64,000 bases of DNA from Mycobacterium sp. shizuoka-1 (GCF_002723835.1 NZ_BEWG01000055.1:74851-138850); one strand, 5' to 3'. Numbered from the stretch's first letter, positions 43,858 to 53,376 are shown. Made by a program: numbers and translations. The notes: generated by a model from the letters alone, not told the origin.

Positions 43858-44332
43858 TGCCGAGCCGGTCGGTGAGCGTCAGGAACGCGACGGCGAAATC
43901 GTTGTGGGCGGTACCCGTACGGACGCTGTCCCAGTCGACCTGCTCGCGTACCGCCCGCACCGGCGGCAGCAGCGCCGCGAAATCGCAGTGGTGCTCACCC
44001 AGCGAACACAGCTTCTCGATCAGCACGTAGGTGGGCGGCAACGCCCGCATCGAGACCGCCAGGACCTCGCGGCGCACCGCGTTCTCCAGCGTCGCCGCAT
44101 CGACGGGTACGCCGTTGAGCCGATGCAGCACGTCGATGACGAAGTCGTCACCGACGCACGCCTTGACCAGCCAGTCCTCCGGCGGCCGCTCGACGGTGAA
44201 CCCGGCGTCGGCCAGGCTCTTGGCGGCCGCCTCCACCTCGGATCCGGCCAGCGAGAAGTCCGGCCCGTCGGCGGTCATCGCCGCGGCGGCACGCCGCAAT
44301 GCCGAACGCAGATCGGTATTTCGGGCCGGCAT
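43847..44332 (-). CDS. Protein of unknown function, nucleotidyltransferase-like
   Basis: A 161-residue soluble protein. FSLAGSEVEAAAKSLADAGF and KACVGDDFVIDVLHRLNG look somewhat like parts of AbiEii/MNT-like nucleotidyltransferases, but the catalytic GSxxxDxD motif is not visible, so I do not claim activity. The segment VDWDSVRTGTAHNDFAVAFL near the C-terminus is well conserved in style. Its ATG (44332) falls within a 21-bp perfect palindrome which also holds the start of the divergent EEP gene; with no room for a Shine-Dalgarno, the mRNA may be leaderless. Its stop overlaps the convergent WYL gene. Confidence 0.6.
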   Translation of the reverse strand: MPARNTDLRSALRRAAAAMTADGPDFSLAGSEVEAAAKSLADAGFTVERPPEDWLVKACVGDDFVIDVLHRLNGVPVDAATLENAVRREVLAVSMRALPPTYVLIEKLCSLGEHHCDFAALLPPVRAVREQVDWDSVRTGTAHNDFAVAFLTLTDRLGITA

Positions 44333-44350
44333 GGGTACCAGGTACCCATG
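44330..44350. repeat. Perfect palindrome covering two divergent start codons
   Basis: CATGGGTACC-A-GGTACCCATG is a perfect inverted repeat. The CAT at its left end is the start of the minus-strand gene and the ATG at its right end is the start of the plus-strand EEP gene. Confidence 0.75.
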
Positions 44351-45115
44351 CGGATGGCCACCTTCAACATCCTGCACGGCCGCAGCACCGACGATGGGCA
44401 GGTCAACCTGGAGCGACTGGCGGCCTGTATCCGCCGGCTCGACCCCGACGTGCTGGCCCTGCAGGAGGTCGACTGCGATCAGCCACGCTCATCGCTGGCC
44501 GACCTCACCGCGATCGCCGCCGCCGCGATGGGGGCCGCGTCGCACCGGTTCGTCGCTGCCATCTCCGGTACCCCGGGGGCGACGTGGATGGCGGCCACCG
44601 GCAGCGAGCAACCGGGCACGGCCGCGTACGGGATCGCACTGCTGTCGCGCTATCCGGCGATTTCCTGGCAGGTGCTGAGGCTGCCGCGGATTCCGGTCCG
44701 GTTCCCGATGTATCTGCCCGGCCCCAACCGGGTGCAGATCGTCGACGAGGAACCCCGAGCGGCGATGGTGGCCCAACTCGACACCCCGGTGGGCGTGCTC
44801 ACGGTGGCGAACACCCACCTGTCCTTCGTGCCCGGCTGGAATCGCATCCAGCTCGCGCGGTTGATCCGCGACCTTCACGGTCTTCCCGGCCCTCGGGTGC
44901 TGATGGGCGACCTCAACATGTCCCCGGCGGCGGCGGGCCGGCGCAGCGGCCTGCGCCCACTGGCCGTCGCGCCGACCTTTCCGCTGCACTGCCCGAGCCG
45001 CCAGCTCGACCACATCCTCACCGATCACGATGGCCTGGTCGCCACCGACGCCTCGGCACCGGTGTTGCCGATCTCCGACCATCGCCCGCTCGTGATCGAC
45101 GTGTCGCTCCGCTGA
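44348..45115 (+). CDS. Endonuclease/exonuclease/phosphatase-family hydrolase
   Basis: A 255-residue soluble EEP-fold protein. Motifs include TFNILHG with the first Asn, LALQEVD with the metal Glu, ANTHLSF, MGDLNMSP and a terminal ISDHRPLVIDV. No signal or membrane helix, unlike the paralogue at 10317. It may act as a DNA-repair-type nuclease or phosphodiesterase. The start ATG 44348 lies in the palindrome; a second ATG is at 44354. It is followed after three bases by the mannosidase gene. Confidence 0.83.
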   Translation: MRMATFNILHGRSTDDGQVNLERLAACIRRLDPDVLALQEVDCDQPRSSLADLTAIAAAAMGAASHRFVAAISGTPGATWMAATGSEQPGTAAYGIALLSRYPAISWQVLRLPRIPVRFPMYLPGPNRVQIVDEEPRAAMVAQLDTPVGVLTVANTHLSFVPGWNRIQLARLIRDLHGLPGPRVLMGDLNMSPAAAGRRSGLRPLAVAPTFPLHCPSRQLDHILTDHDGLVATDASAPVLPISDHRPLVIDVSLR

Positions 45116-45118
45116 GGG

Positions 45119-48100
45119 GTGGTCGCGCCGTACATTGCTGGCGTGCGGATTACCTCCGCGGAATCGACGGAGCTGTTCGTCGGTCCGCCCGATGCGCCGC
45201 TGCAGGTGGTCCGAGCCGACTACCGAGGGGCCGGTGCCGCCCAGACCGTGCGGGTCTCCGGGGACGGCATGGCGTCCGACGACATCGCCCTGGCGCCCGG
45301 AGACGGGACCGTCGAGATACCGGTGCGCGTGCACCAGCCCGTGCCTGGCCAGCAGCGGCGGGCCCGCGTCGGTGAGCTCTCCTTCGCGTTCACCGTCGCC
45401 GAGCCGGGCTGGACGATGTACATGATCAGCCACTTCCATTACGACCCGGTGTGGTGGAACACCCAGGGCGCCTACACCAGCCTGTGGACCGAGGAGCCGC
45501 CCGGGCGGGCCCGGCAGAACAACGGGTTCGCGTTGGTCGCCGCTCACCTCGAAATGGCCCGGCGCGACCCGGATTACAGGTTCGTGCTCGCCGAAGTCGA
45601 CTACCTCAAGCCCTATTTCGACACCCATCCCGAGGATCGGGCCGACCTGCGCCGGTTCATCGCCGACGGGCGCGTCGAGGTGATGGGCGGAACCTATAAC
45701 GAACCCAACACCAACCTGGTCGGCGCCGAGACGGCGATCCGGAATTTCGTGCATGGCGTCGGGTACCAGCGCGACATCCTGGGCGCCGACCCAGCCACCG
45801 CGTGGCAGCTCGACGTCTTCGGTCACGACCCGCAGTTCCCGGGGATGGCCGCCGACGCCGGCCTGACATCGAGTTCGTGGGCCCGCGGCCCGCATCACCA
45901 GTGGGGTCCGATGGCCTCCGAGAACGGACAAGCCGGCGACCCGCGGCGCATGCAGTTCCGCAGCGAGTTCGAGTGGATCGCCCCGTCCGGTCTTGGATTG
46001 CTGACCCACTACATGCCCGCGCACTATTCGGCGGGGTGGTGGATGGATTCCGCGCCGTCGCTGGCCGAGGCGGAGGCGGCCACCTATCACCTGTTCTCCG
46101 AACTGAAATCGGTGGCGCTGACCCGCAACGTGCTCCTGCCGGTGGGCACCGACTACACCCCGCCGAACGCGTGGGTCACCGAAATCCACCGGGACTGGAA
46201 CGCCCGCTACACCTGGCCCCGGTTCATCTGCGCGCTGCCGTCGGAGTTCTTCGCCGCGGTGCGGGCCGACACCGCCCGCCGCGGGGTGTTGCCCTCGCCA
46301 CAGACCCGCGACATGAACCCGATCTACACCGGCAAAGACGTCTCCTACATCGACACCAAACAGGCCAACCGGGCGGCCGAGGACGCCGTGCTCGGCGCCG
46401 AACGGTTCGCCGTGTTCGCCGCGCTGCTCTCCGGTGCGCGCTACCCCGAAGCCGCCCTGGCCAAGGCCTGGGTGCAGCTGGCCTACGGCGCCCACCACGA
46501 CGGCATCACCGGCTCGGAGTCCGATCAGGTCTACCTGGACCTGCTGACCGGCTGGCGTGACGCGTGGGAGTTGGGCAGCGCCGCACGCTCCGGTGCGCTC
46601 CAGCTGCTCTCTCGGGCTGCCGCGGCCGAGCCGGGTTCGGTGGTGGTGTGGAATCCGTTGGCGCACAAGCGTACCGACATCGTCACCGTGCAGTTGGCGA
46701 CACCGATCGGACCCGGCGTCGCGGTGGTCGACTCCGCAGGCGTGGCCGTCCCCGCGGTGGTATCCGACGACGGGCACCTGGTGAGCTGGCGCGCCGACGA
46801 CGTCGACTCCCTCGGATGGCGCAGCTATCAGGTCGCCGCGGCGGACGCCGGCGGCTGGCAGACCGCCGACGGAGTCCAGATCGGCAACGAATTCCATCGC
46901 CTGCGGGTCGATCCCGCCCGCGGCGGCGGCGTGGTCTCGCTGATCGAACTGGCCGCCGACCGCGAACTGATCGCAGCCGGCCAGGTGGGCAACGAACTGG
47001 CCGTCTACGACGAGTACCCGGCGCATCCGCAGGCCGGGGAGGGCCCGTGGCATCTGCTGCCGACCGGGCCGGTGACGTGTTCGTCTGCCACCGTCGCGGA
47101 TTCGGTCCGTGCGTTGCGCAGCCCACTGGGCGAACGGCTCGTCGTCACCGGCCACATCGGTGAGCTGTTGCGCTACACCCAGGTGTTGACTCTGTGGCAC
47201 GGAATCGACCGGGTGGACATCAGCACCACCATCGACGAGTTCACGGGTGCCGATCGGCTGGTCCGGCTGCGCTGGCCCTGCCCGGTCCCCGGTGCGCTGC
47301 CGGTCAGCGAGGTCGGCGACGCCGTCATCGGACGTGGATTCGGACTGATGCACGATCCCGCCTCGGGGCAGGACCGGGCGGTCGACTCCGCCGAACATCC
47401 TTGGACACTGGACAATCCGGCGCACGGCTGGTTCGGGTTGTCCTCGGCGGCACGCATCCGGGTCGGATCGGTGGCCCGAGCGGTCTCGGTGGCCGAAGTG
47501 GTGGTGCCCAACGAGGACACCCCCAGCGCCCGCGATCTGATGGTGGCGCTGGTGCGCGCCGGAGTGACCGCGACCTGCAGCGGCGCCGGGCGTCCGCGGT
47601 ACGGGCACCTCGCCGTCGACTCCAACCTGCCTGATACCCGAATCGCGTTGGGCGGTCCGGACGACAACGCCTTCACCGCGGCGGTGCTGGCCGCCGCCGA
47701 CCACGTCTACACCGCGGAACTGCACCGCCAGCTCTCGGCCACCGGGCAGGCCCGGGTTTGGGTGCCGGCCGCCCGACCGTTGTCGCAGGTGTGGGTGCCC
47801 GACGCCGACCTGCGTGAGGTGCTCGCCCTGCCGGTGCTCATCGTCGCCGGTCACTGGGCAGGCGGACTGACCGATGCCGTCGCCGCCGTCGTCGACGACC
47901 TCGACGACGCGCAGATCGACGTCACCCAAGATGCCCCCTCGGGCGGCGGGGAGTTCGAATCACGCACGGTCGCATTGCTCAACCGCGGCGTACCCGGGTT
48001 CGCTGTCGAGCGCGACCACACGTTGCACAGCTCGCTGATGCGCTCCTGCACCGGATGGCCTTCGGGGGTGTGGATCGACCCGCCGCAACGTAAGACCCCG

Positions 48101-49324
48101 GACGACTCCAACTTCGCGCTGCAGCACTGGACGCACACTTTCGATTTCGCGCTGGTGTCCGGGCGTGGCGACTGGCGGGATAATCAATTGCCTTCCCGCA
48201 GTGCTGAATTCAACCATCAGATGGTGTGTGTCGTGGCCGCGGACGGGGCAGGTGTGCTGGCTGCCGACGGCTCGCTGCTGCGCGTGGAACCCGCGGGGGC
48301 CGTGCACCTGGGAGCACTCAAGATCGGCGGCAACCCCACGGCCACCGGCAGCTCGGCTGCGGTCGACCCCGAGGACGTCACCGTGCGTCTGGTCGAAACC
48401 CGCGGCAGCGCAACCGATGTGACCCTGTCCTCCGATGTGGGTACTGTCTCCGCGGTGGTGTCGGCTGATCTGCTCGAGACCGCGCGGGGCGACGGCCGCC
48501 GGCCGCTGCACCTGCACGGGTACCAGATCGCGACCCTGCTGGCCCGGCTCGACGTGCGGGCCGTGCTCGACGCCGACGGGGAGATGTTGGCGCCCGAAGC
48601 CGAGAGCGCCCAACCGCTGTACGCCCGGTACTGGTTGCACAACCGCGGCCCCGCCCCACTGGGCGGGCTGCCCGCGGTGGCGCACCTGCACCCCGAGACC
48701 GTCGCCGCCGAGCCCGGTCAGCGGCTGCGGCTACGGCTGACCGCGGCCAGCGATTGCAGCGATGCCAGCCTGCTCGGCGATGTGCGGCTGCGCGGTCCGC
48801 GCGGCTGGACCGTCGGCCCGCCCGAGTTGTCCTTCGAACTGCCCGCCGGCCACCACCGGGAAGCCGAGATCGTCGTCGACGTGCCGCCGGACGCCGTGCC
48901 CGGGCACTACCCGCTACGGGCACAGCTGACGCTGGGTGGCGATGTGCCCGTGGCATGGCGGCAGCCGGTCGAGGACGTCTGCGTGGTCTCGGTCGGCACC
49001 CCCGACGCCCTGGTGCAGCTGGTCGCCGAGCCGGACGCGGTCGTCGTCGCAGCCGGGCAGCGCGCCCGGCTGGCCGTCACCGTCGGCAGTTCCGCCGGCA
49101 CCGATCTGGTGGTCGAGGCACATCTCATCAGCCCGTGGGGGACCTGGGAATGGATCGGCCCGGCCGCACGCGGTGCCGTGCTGAGTGCCCGCTCGACGGT
49201 CGAGATCGCCTTCGACGTCACCCCGCCGCCGTGGCAGCAGCCGGGAACCTGGTGGGCGCTGATCCGGGTCGGCTGCGCGGGCCGGCTGCTCTACACACCG
49301 GCGGTGGCGGTGACGGTGCGATGA
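45119..49324 (+). CDS. Alpha-mannosidase, glycoside hydrolase family 38
   Basis: A large 1401-residue GH38 enzyme that should release alpha-linked mannose from mannosides. The zinc site begins with ISHFHYDPVWWN (near residue 102); the nucleophile Asp is in WQLDVFGHD; and the second zinc motif is AYGAHHDGITGSESD. C-terminal beta-domains follow, including a region with PELSFELPAGHHREAEIV reminiscent of an Ig-like/NPCBM-type fold. It corresponds to Rv0648 but appears longer than I remember for that gene (about 1200). GTG 45119 is used; GTG 45143 is another choice. ATGA overlap with the next gene indicates coupling. Likely substrates in mycobacteria are mannose-containing glycans such as lipomannan fragments or mannosylglycoproteins. 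Confidence 0.85.
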   Translation: MVAPYIAGVRITSAESTELFVGPPDAPLQVVRADYRGAGAAQTVRVSGDGMASDDIALAPGDGTVEIPVRVHQPVPGQQRRARVGELSFAFTVAEPGWTMYMISHFHYDPVWWNTQGAYTSLWTEEPPGRARQNNGFALVAAHLEMARRDPDYRFVLAEVDYLKPYFDTHPEDRADLRRFIADGRVEVMGGTYNEPNTNLVGAETAIRNFVHGVGYQRDILGADPATAWQLDVFGHDPQFPGMAADAGLTSSSWARGPHHQWGPMASENGQAGDPRRMQFRSEFEWIAPSGLGLLTHYMPAHYSAGWWMDSAPSLAEAEAATYHLFSELKSVALTRNVLLPVGTDYTPPNAWVTEIHRDWNARYTWPRFICALPSEFFAAVRADTARRGVLPSPQTRDMNPIYTGKDVSYIDTKQANRAAEDAVLGAERFAVFAALLSGARYPEAALAKAWVQLAYGAHHDGITGSESDQVYLDLLTGWRDAWELGSAARSGALQLLSRAAAAEPGSVVVWNPLAHKRTDIVTVQLATPIGPGVAVVDSAGVAVPAVVSDDGHLVSWRADDVDSLGWRSYQVAAADAGGWQTADGVQIGNEFHRLRVDPARGGGVVSLIELAADRELIAAGQVGNELAVYDEYPAHPQAGEGPWHLLPTGPVTCSSATVADSVRALRSPLGERLVVTGHIGELLRYTQVLTLWHGIDRVDISTTIDEFTGADRLVRLRWPCPVPGALPVSEVGDAVIGRGFGLMHDPASGQDRAVDSAEHPWTLDNPAHGWFGLSSAARIRVGSVARAVSVAEVVVPNEDTPSARDLMVALVRAGVTATCSGAGRPRYGHLAVDSNLPDTRIALGGPDDNAFTAAVLAAADHVYTAELHRQLSATGQARVWVPAARPLSQVWVPDADLREVLALPVLIVAGHWAGGLTDAVAAVVDDLDDAQIDVTQDAPSGGGEFESRTVALLNRGVPGFAVERDHTLHSSLMRSCTGWPSGVWIDPPQRKTPDDSNFALQHWTHTFDFALVSGRGDWRDNQLPSRSAEFNHQMVCVVAADGAGVLAADGSLLRVEPAGAVHLGALKIGGNPTATGSSAAVDPEDVTVRLVETRGSATDVTLSSDVGTVSAVVSADLLETARGDGRRPLHLHGYQIATLLARLDVRAVLDADGEMLAPEAESAQPLYARYWLHNRGPAPLGGLPAVAHLHPETVAAEPGQRLRLRLTAASDCSDASLLGDVRLRGPRGWTVGPPELSFELPAGHHREAEIVVDVPPDAVPGHYPLRAQLTLGGDVPVAWRQPVEDVCVVSVGTPDALVQLVAEPDAVVVAAGQRARLAVTVGSSAGTDLVVEAHLISPWGTWEWIGPAARGAVLSARSTVEIAFDVTPPPWQQPGTWWALIRVGCAGRLLYTPAVAVTVR

Positions 49325-49923
49325 GTGTGGTGGCCACGGTGGCCGGGATGGACGTGGGAGTCGACGAGGTCGACGCCCGCGAGGCGGCATTGCGGGCCGC
49401 ACCTCAAGTTGCGGCCCTGCCCCGACCGCACACCAGCGAAGGCCGCCAGTTACGCCGGTGGCTGACCCAGTTGCTGGTCGCCGAGAAGCTGGTGGCCCGC
49501 GAGGCGGAGACGCTCGGTGTACGCGTCACCGCGGCCACGCCGGACGAAGAAGACCTGCTGCCCGACCAGACCGCGCGGCTCGAGATCGGCAGCATCGCGG
49601 CCGCGGTACTCGTCGACCCCGTCGCACGCGCGGTGTTCGATCACGTCACCGGCGATGTCGACGTCGACGAGCGCACCGTCGTCGATTTCCACACCCGCAA
49701 CCCGCGGCGGTTCCTGCGGTTCCAGGGAACCGGCTGGCAGGTGGCCTGCGAACCAGACCTGGCCGACGTACGGCCGTTGATCGTCGCGCACCTGCGCGGC
49801 GCCGCCCGGCGGCGTCGATTCCGGATGTGGCTCGACCAGCACCGCGCCGATCTGGTGTGGCTGGCGCCGGGCTACGAACATCCCGGCGACCCGCGTCAAC
49901 CCGACAACACCCACCGCCACTGA
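49321..49923 (+). CDS. Small protein at the 'fabD2' (Rv0649) position
   Basis: A 200-residue protein. By position it equals the gene called fabD2 in M. tuberculosis, but the sequence has no malonyltransferase GHSxG nucleophile and is short for an acyltransferase. The N-terminal half (DVGVDEVDAREAALRAAP, then TSEGRQLRRWLTQLLVAEKL) looks like the SurA/PpiC-type N-terminal helix-rich domain of peptidyl-prolyl isomerase-like proteins. The C-terminal half is charged. It overlaps the mannosidase stop (ATGA) and the ROK gene start (TGATG), so all three are surely one operon; a chaperone-like or accessory role to the mannosidase is possible. Confidence 0.7.
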   Translation: MSVVATVAGMDVGVDEVDAREAALRAAPQVAALPRPHTSEGRQLRRWLTQLLVAEKLVAREAETLGVRVTAATPDEEDLLPDQTARLEIGSIAAAVLVDPVARAVFDHVTGDVDVDERTVVDFHTRNPRRFLRFQGTGWQVACEPDLADVRPLIVAHLRGAARRRRFRMWLDQHRADLVWLAPGYEHPGDPRQPDNTHRH

Positions 49924-50831
49924 TGACAAATACCTCTGCAACCCTCGCGCTGGACATCGGCGGCACCAAGATCGCCGCCGGCCTCGTCGCCGCCGATGGG
50001 CGCCTGCTGTACGAGACCCGCCAGCCCACCCCGCGCAGCCACGACCCCGAAGAGGTGTGGGCCGCGACCCAGCGCGCCCTGGCCGATGCGCTCGGAGCCG
50101 CCGAGGGCCCCGTCGACGGCGTCGGCATCGCCGCGCCGGGCCCCGTCCACCTGCCCACCCAGACCATCAGCCCGGTGAACATGCCGGCCTGGCGGGACTT
50201 CCCGATCCGCGACCGGGTGGTCGCCGCGGTGCCCGGCGTGCCCGTCCGCATGGCCAACGACGGGGTGTGCATGGCACTGGGGGAGCACTGGCGTGGGGCC
50301 GGACAGGGAGCGGCCTTCCTGCTCGGCATGGTGGTCTCCACCGGGGTAGGCGGCGGCCTGGTCCTCGACGGTCGGCCTTATCACGGGCGGACCGGGAACG
50401 CGGGCCACGTCGGACACGTCATCGCCGACCCGGACGGCCCGCGATGCGTGTGCGGGGCCCGCGGGTGTGTGGAAGCCATCGCCAGTGGACCGAACCTGGC
50501 GGCGTGGGCCCGCGGGCAAGGCTGGGCCGGTACCGACGCCAAGGAGCTCGCCGACGCCGCAGCCGGCGGCGACGGCATCGCGCTGCGGGCATTCCAACGC
50601 GCGGCGCGGGCGATCGCGGCGATGATCGCCTCGGTGGGCGCCGCGTGCGACCTGGACCTCGTCGTCGTCGGCGGTGGCGTGGCCAAAGCCGGGCCGGTGC
50701 TGTTCGACCCCGTGCGAGCCGAGTTGAGCAACTACCTCGGCCTGGACTTCTTGTCCGGGCTGCAGGTGGTGCCCGCCGCACTGGGCGGGCAAGCCGGGCT
50801 GGTCGGCGCCGCGGCGCTGCTGCGCGGCTGA
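49923..50831 (+). CDS. ROK-family sugar kinase
   Basis: A 302-residue ROK protein without a DNA-binding domain, so an ATP- (or polyphosphate-) dependent sugar kinase. The phosphate-binding DIGGTKIAAGLV is near residue 10, the sugar-site GHVGHVIADPDG has the ROK zinc His, and the Cys motif CVCGARGCVE is complete. It corresponds to Rv0650. Co-transcribed with a mannosidase, it probably phosphorylates the released mannose or glucose; this makes a small mannoside-salvage operon. Start ATG 49923 overlaps the preceding TGA. Confidence 0.9.
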   Translation: MTNTSATLALDIGGTKIAAGLVAADGRLLYETRQPTPRSHDPEEVWAATQRALADALGAAEGPVDGVGIAAPGPVHLPTQTISPVNMPAWRDFPIRDRVVAAVPGVPVRMANDGVCMALGEHWRGAGQGAAFLLGMVVSTGVGGGLVLDGRPYHGRTGNAGHVGHVIADPDGPRCVCGARGCVEAIASGPNLAAWARGQGWAGTDAKELADAAAGGDGIALRAFQRAARAIAAMIASVGAACDLDLVVVGGGVAKAGPVLFDPVRAELSNYLGLDFLSGLQVVPAALGGQAGLVGAAALLRG

Positions 50832-50933
50832 CCCGCGAGCAGACGCAGACTCGCATGGCGCACGGGGTTTTTGTGCGATTGTGCGTCTGCTCGGCGAATT
50901 AGGAATTCAGCGCGGGCGCACGCTATCCTTGGC

Positions 50934-50939
50934 CAGTTC
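50934..50939 (+). promoter_or_regulatory. -10 element of rplJ-rplL promoter
   Basis: TATCCT within ACGCTATCCTTGG. The same motif (with one change) appears at the rpoB promoter (58942-58951). The -35 is poorly defined (TTAGGA at 50909-50914, 19-bp spacing). Confidence 0.5.
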
Positions 50940-51075
50940 CACCGAAGACCGTCGGTTACCGAGCAATCGGTTGAAGGTCCCGGACATCCCGGGCGGCCTA
51001 CGCAGGAGGACGAGGTAACAGTATTTTTCTGCGCGCCCCGACCTGTCCTGTGTCGGGGCGTTCGTGTTTTCCGGC
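50940..51075 (+). ncRNA. L10 leader (ribosomal protein autoregulatory 5' UTR)
   Basis: The stretch before rplJ has the conserved parts of the actinobacterial L10 leader: CACCGAAGACCGTCGGT (about 50940-50957), a central pair of stems and GCAGGAGGACGAGG (51002-51015). The L10/L12 complex binds this mRNA region to repress its own expression in other bacteria. It is followed by an attenuator-like hairpin at 51034-51060 (CGCCCCGAC/GTCGGGGCG). Confidence 0.75.
51034..51060 (+). terminator. Attenuator-like hairpin in rplJ leader
   Basis: A perfect 9-bp stem CGCCCCGAC/GTCGGGGCG around a 9-base loop, followed by TTCGTGTTTT. It lies between the L10-binding leader and the rplJ start, the position of a transcription attenuator. 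Confidence 0.6.
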
Positions 51076-51126
51076 CCTTTGCGCCCGTCGGTTGGTGGAC
51101 GTCCCAACCAACACGAGGAGGCAAGC

Positions 51127-51666
51127 ATGGCCAAGGCTGACAAGGCCACCGCGGTCGCCGACATCGCCGAGAAGTTCAAGGAGGCGACGGCCACCGTCGT
51201 CACCGAGTACCGCGGCCTGACGGTGTCCAATCTTGCCGAGCTGCGCAGGTCCCTGGGTCAGGGGACGACGTACACCGTCGCCAAGAACACCTTGGTGAAG
51301 CGTGCGGCGTCCGAGGCCGGTGTCGAGGGCCTCGACGAACTGTTCGCCGGACCGACCGCCATCGCGTTCATCAGTGGCGAGCCCGTCGACGCCGCCAAGG
51401 CGATCAAGAAGTTCGCCAAGGACAACAAGGCGCTCGTCATCAAGGGCGGCTACATGGACGGTCGCGCTCTGTCCGTCTCCGAGGTCGAGCGCATCGCCGA
51501 CCTGGAGTCGCGCGAGGTGCTGCTGTCCAAGCTGGCCGGCGCGATGAAGGCCAAGCAGTCCCAGGCCGCGGCGCTGTTCGTTGCGCCCGCGTCCCAGGTC
51601 GCCCGCCTGGCCGCAGCTCTGCAAGAGAAGAAGGCCGGCTCGGAATCGTCCGAGCCCGCCGCCTGA
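51127..51666 (+). CDS. rplJ: 50S ribosomal protein L10
   Basis: A 179-residue L10 that anchors L7/L12 dimers at the stalk base and, with them, binds its own leader. The N-terminal RNA-binding domain includes [18 protein letters not shown]; the C-terminal helix that holds L12 ends the protein. The ATG 51127 after ACACGAGGAGG is the correct start. Gap of 32 bases to rplL. Confidence 0.97.
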   Translation: MAKADKATAVADIAEKFKEATATVVTEYRGLTVSNLAELRRSLGQGTTYTVAKNTLVKRAASEAGVEGLDELFAGPTAIAFISGEPVDAAKAIKKFAKDNKALVIKGGYMDGRALSVSEVERIADLESREVLLSKLAGAMKAKQSQAAALFVAPASQVARLAAALQEKKAGSESSEPAA

Positions 51667-51698
51667 ACCACCACACCCACCACAGATAAGGAATCACC

Positions 51699-52091
<393 letters not shown>

Positions 52092-52105
52092 GTCTGTCAT
52101 CGAAG

Positions 52106-52142
52106 AAATCCCCCGCGGGCATGCGTGCCCGCGGGGGATTTT
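52106..52142 (+). terminator. Rho-independent terminator after rplL
   Basis: Arms of 16 bases (52106-52121 and 52126-52141) are GC-rich with AAAT/ATTT ends and loop TGCG, followed by TTC. It closes the rplJ-rplL operon. Confidence 0.9.
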
Positions 52143-52239
52143 CTTGTCCCGTCCCACCGGGCGAGAAGGTGGCAACGTTGCGGCGGGATCATCGATCACA
52201 GGTCGGTACACAAACTCAGTGGCGCCAATCGGCGTGCGC

Positions 52240-52276
52240 TACAGTGACTCAAACCACAGGCCATCGCAGCGATGGC
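52240..52276 (+). promoter_or_regulatory. Control region of mkl: -10 and stem-loop
   Basis: A plausible -10 TACAGT (52240-52245) precedes a perfect stem-loop GCCATCG-CAG-CGATGGC (52260-52276) in the presumed leader of mkl. The -35 is not clear. Confidence 0.4.
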
Positions 52277-52303
52277 TGACCAGCGTGGGCGGAAGGATCC
52301 GGC

Positions 52304-53353
52304 GTGGGCATTGCTATTCAGGTCGAGGGGTTGACGAAGTCGTTCGGTTCCCAGCGAATCTGGGAGGACGTGACCCTCGACATCCCCGCCGGTGAGGTCA
52401 GCGTGCTCCTGGGTCCGTCGGGTACCGGCAAGTCGGTGTTCCTGAAGTCGTTGATCGGTCTGCTGCGCCCGGAGCGCGGCAAGATCATCGTGGACGGCAC
52501 CAACATCATCGAGTGCTCGGCCAAGGAGCTCTACGAGATCCGCACGCTGTTCGGCGTCATGTTCCAGGACGGCGCGCTGTTCGGTTCGATGAACCTGTTC
52601 GACAACACCGCCTTCCCACTTCGTGAGCACACGAAGAAGAAGGAATCCGAGATCCGCCAGATCGTGATGGAAAAGCTCGACATGGTCGGTCTGGGTGGCG
52701 ACGAGAACAAGTTCCCCGGTGAGATCTCCGGCGGTATGCGCAAGCGAGCAGGCCTGGCCCGCTCTCTGGTGCTCGACCCGAAGATCATCCTCTGCGACGA
52801 GCCCGACTCGGGCCTGGACCCGGTGCGCACCGCGTACCTGTCCCAGCTGCTGATCGACATCAACGCCCAGATCGACGCGACGATCCTGATCGTGACGCAC
52901 AACATCAACATCGCCCGCACGGTGCCCGACAACATCGGCATGCTGTTCCGTAAGCACCTGGTCATGTTCGGTCCCCGCGAGGTGCTGTTGACCAGCGAAG
53001 AGCCGGTCGTGCGGCAGTTCCTCAACGGTCGTCGCATCGGCCCGATCGGTATGTCGGAGGAAAAGGACGAGGCGACGATGGCCGAAGAGCAGGCCATGGT
53101 CGACGCCGGTCACCACGACGGTGGCGTCGAGGAAATCGAGGGCGTGCCCCCGCAGCTGACGGTCACCCCGGGCATTCCCGAGCGCCAGGCCGTGCACCGC
53201 CGCCAGGCCCGCGTGCGCCAGATCCTGCACACCCTGCCGCCGGCCGCCCAGGAAGCCATCCGAGACGACCTCGAAGGCACCCACAAACTGCCGACCCACA
53301 CCTTCGCCGGCGAGCCCGCGCACGTCGCGCACGCCGAGGACGGCCGCAGCTGA
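52304..53353 (+). CDS. mkl: ABC transporter ATPase Mkl (MceG)
   Basis: A 349-residue ATPase that energises the Mce lipid-import systems of mycobacteria. Walker A GPSGTGKSVF near residue 40, signature ISGGMRKRAG, Walker B IILCDEPDSGLDP and the switch His in VTHN are intact. A C-terminal extension of about 90 residues beyond the ABC core is acidic then Arg/His-rich and is family-specific. GTG start behind GGAAGG. Its place upstream of rpoB in the same direction matches Rv0655. Confidence 0.95.
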   Translation: MGIAIQVEGLTKSFGSQRIWEDVTLDIPAGEVSVLLGPSGTGKSVFLKSLIGLLRPERGKIIVDGTNIIECSAKELYEIRTLFGVMFQDGALFGSMNLFDNTAFPLREHTKKKESEIRQIVMEKLDMVGLGGDENKFPGEISGGMRKRAGLARSLVLDPKIILCDEPDSGLDPVRTAYLSQLLIDINAQIDATILIVTHNINIARTVPDNIGMLFRKHLVMFGPREVLLTSEEPVVRQFLNGRRIGPIGMSEEKDEATMAEEQAMVDAGHHDGGVEEIEGVPPQLTVTPGIPERQAVHRRQARVRQILHTLPPAAQEAIRDDLEGTHKLPTHTFAGEPAHVAHAEDGRS

Positions 53354-53376
53354 CTTCATCGTAGAAACGCGGGAGG

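Noticed and set aside
44489..47929. Minus-strand frame of 1146 codons opposite the EEP and mannosidase genes
   Set aside because: It covers two genes with clear motifs on the plus strand; its translation is Arg/Gly/His-rich without structure, a typical GC shadow.
49321..49923. Annotation as malonyl-CoA acyltransferase FabD2
   Set aside because: No GHSxG motif and too short for the family; only the position supports the name.
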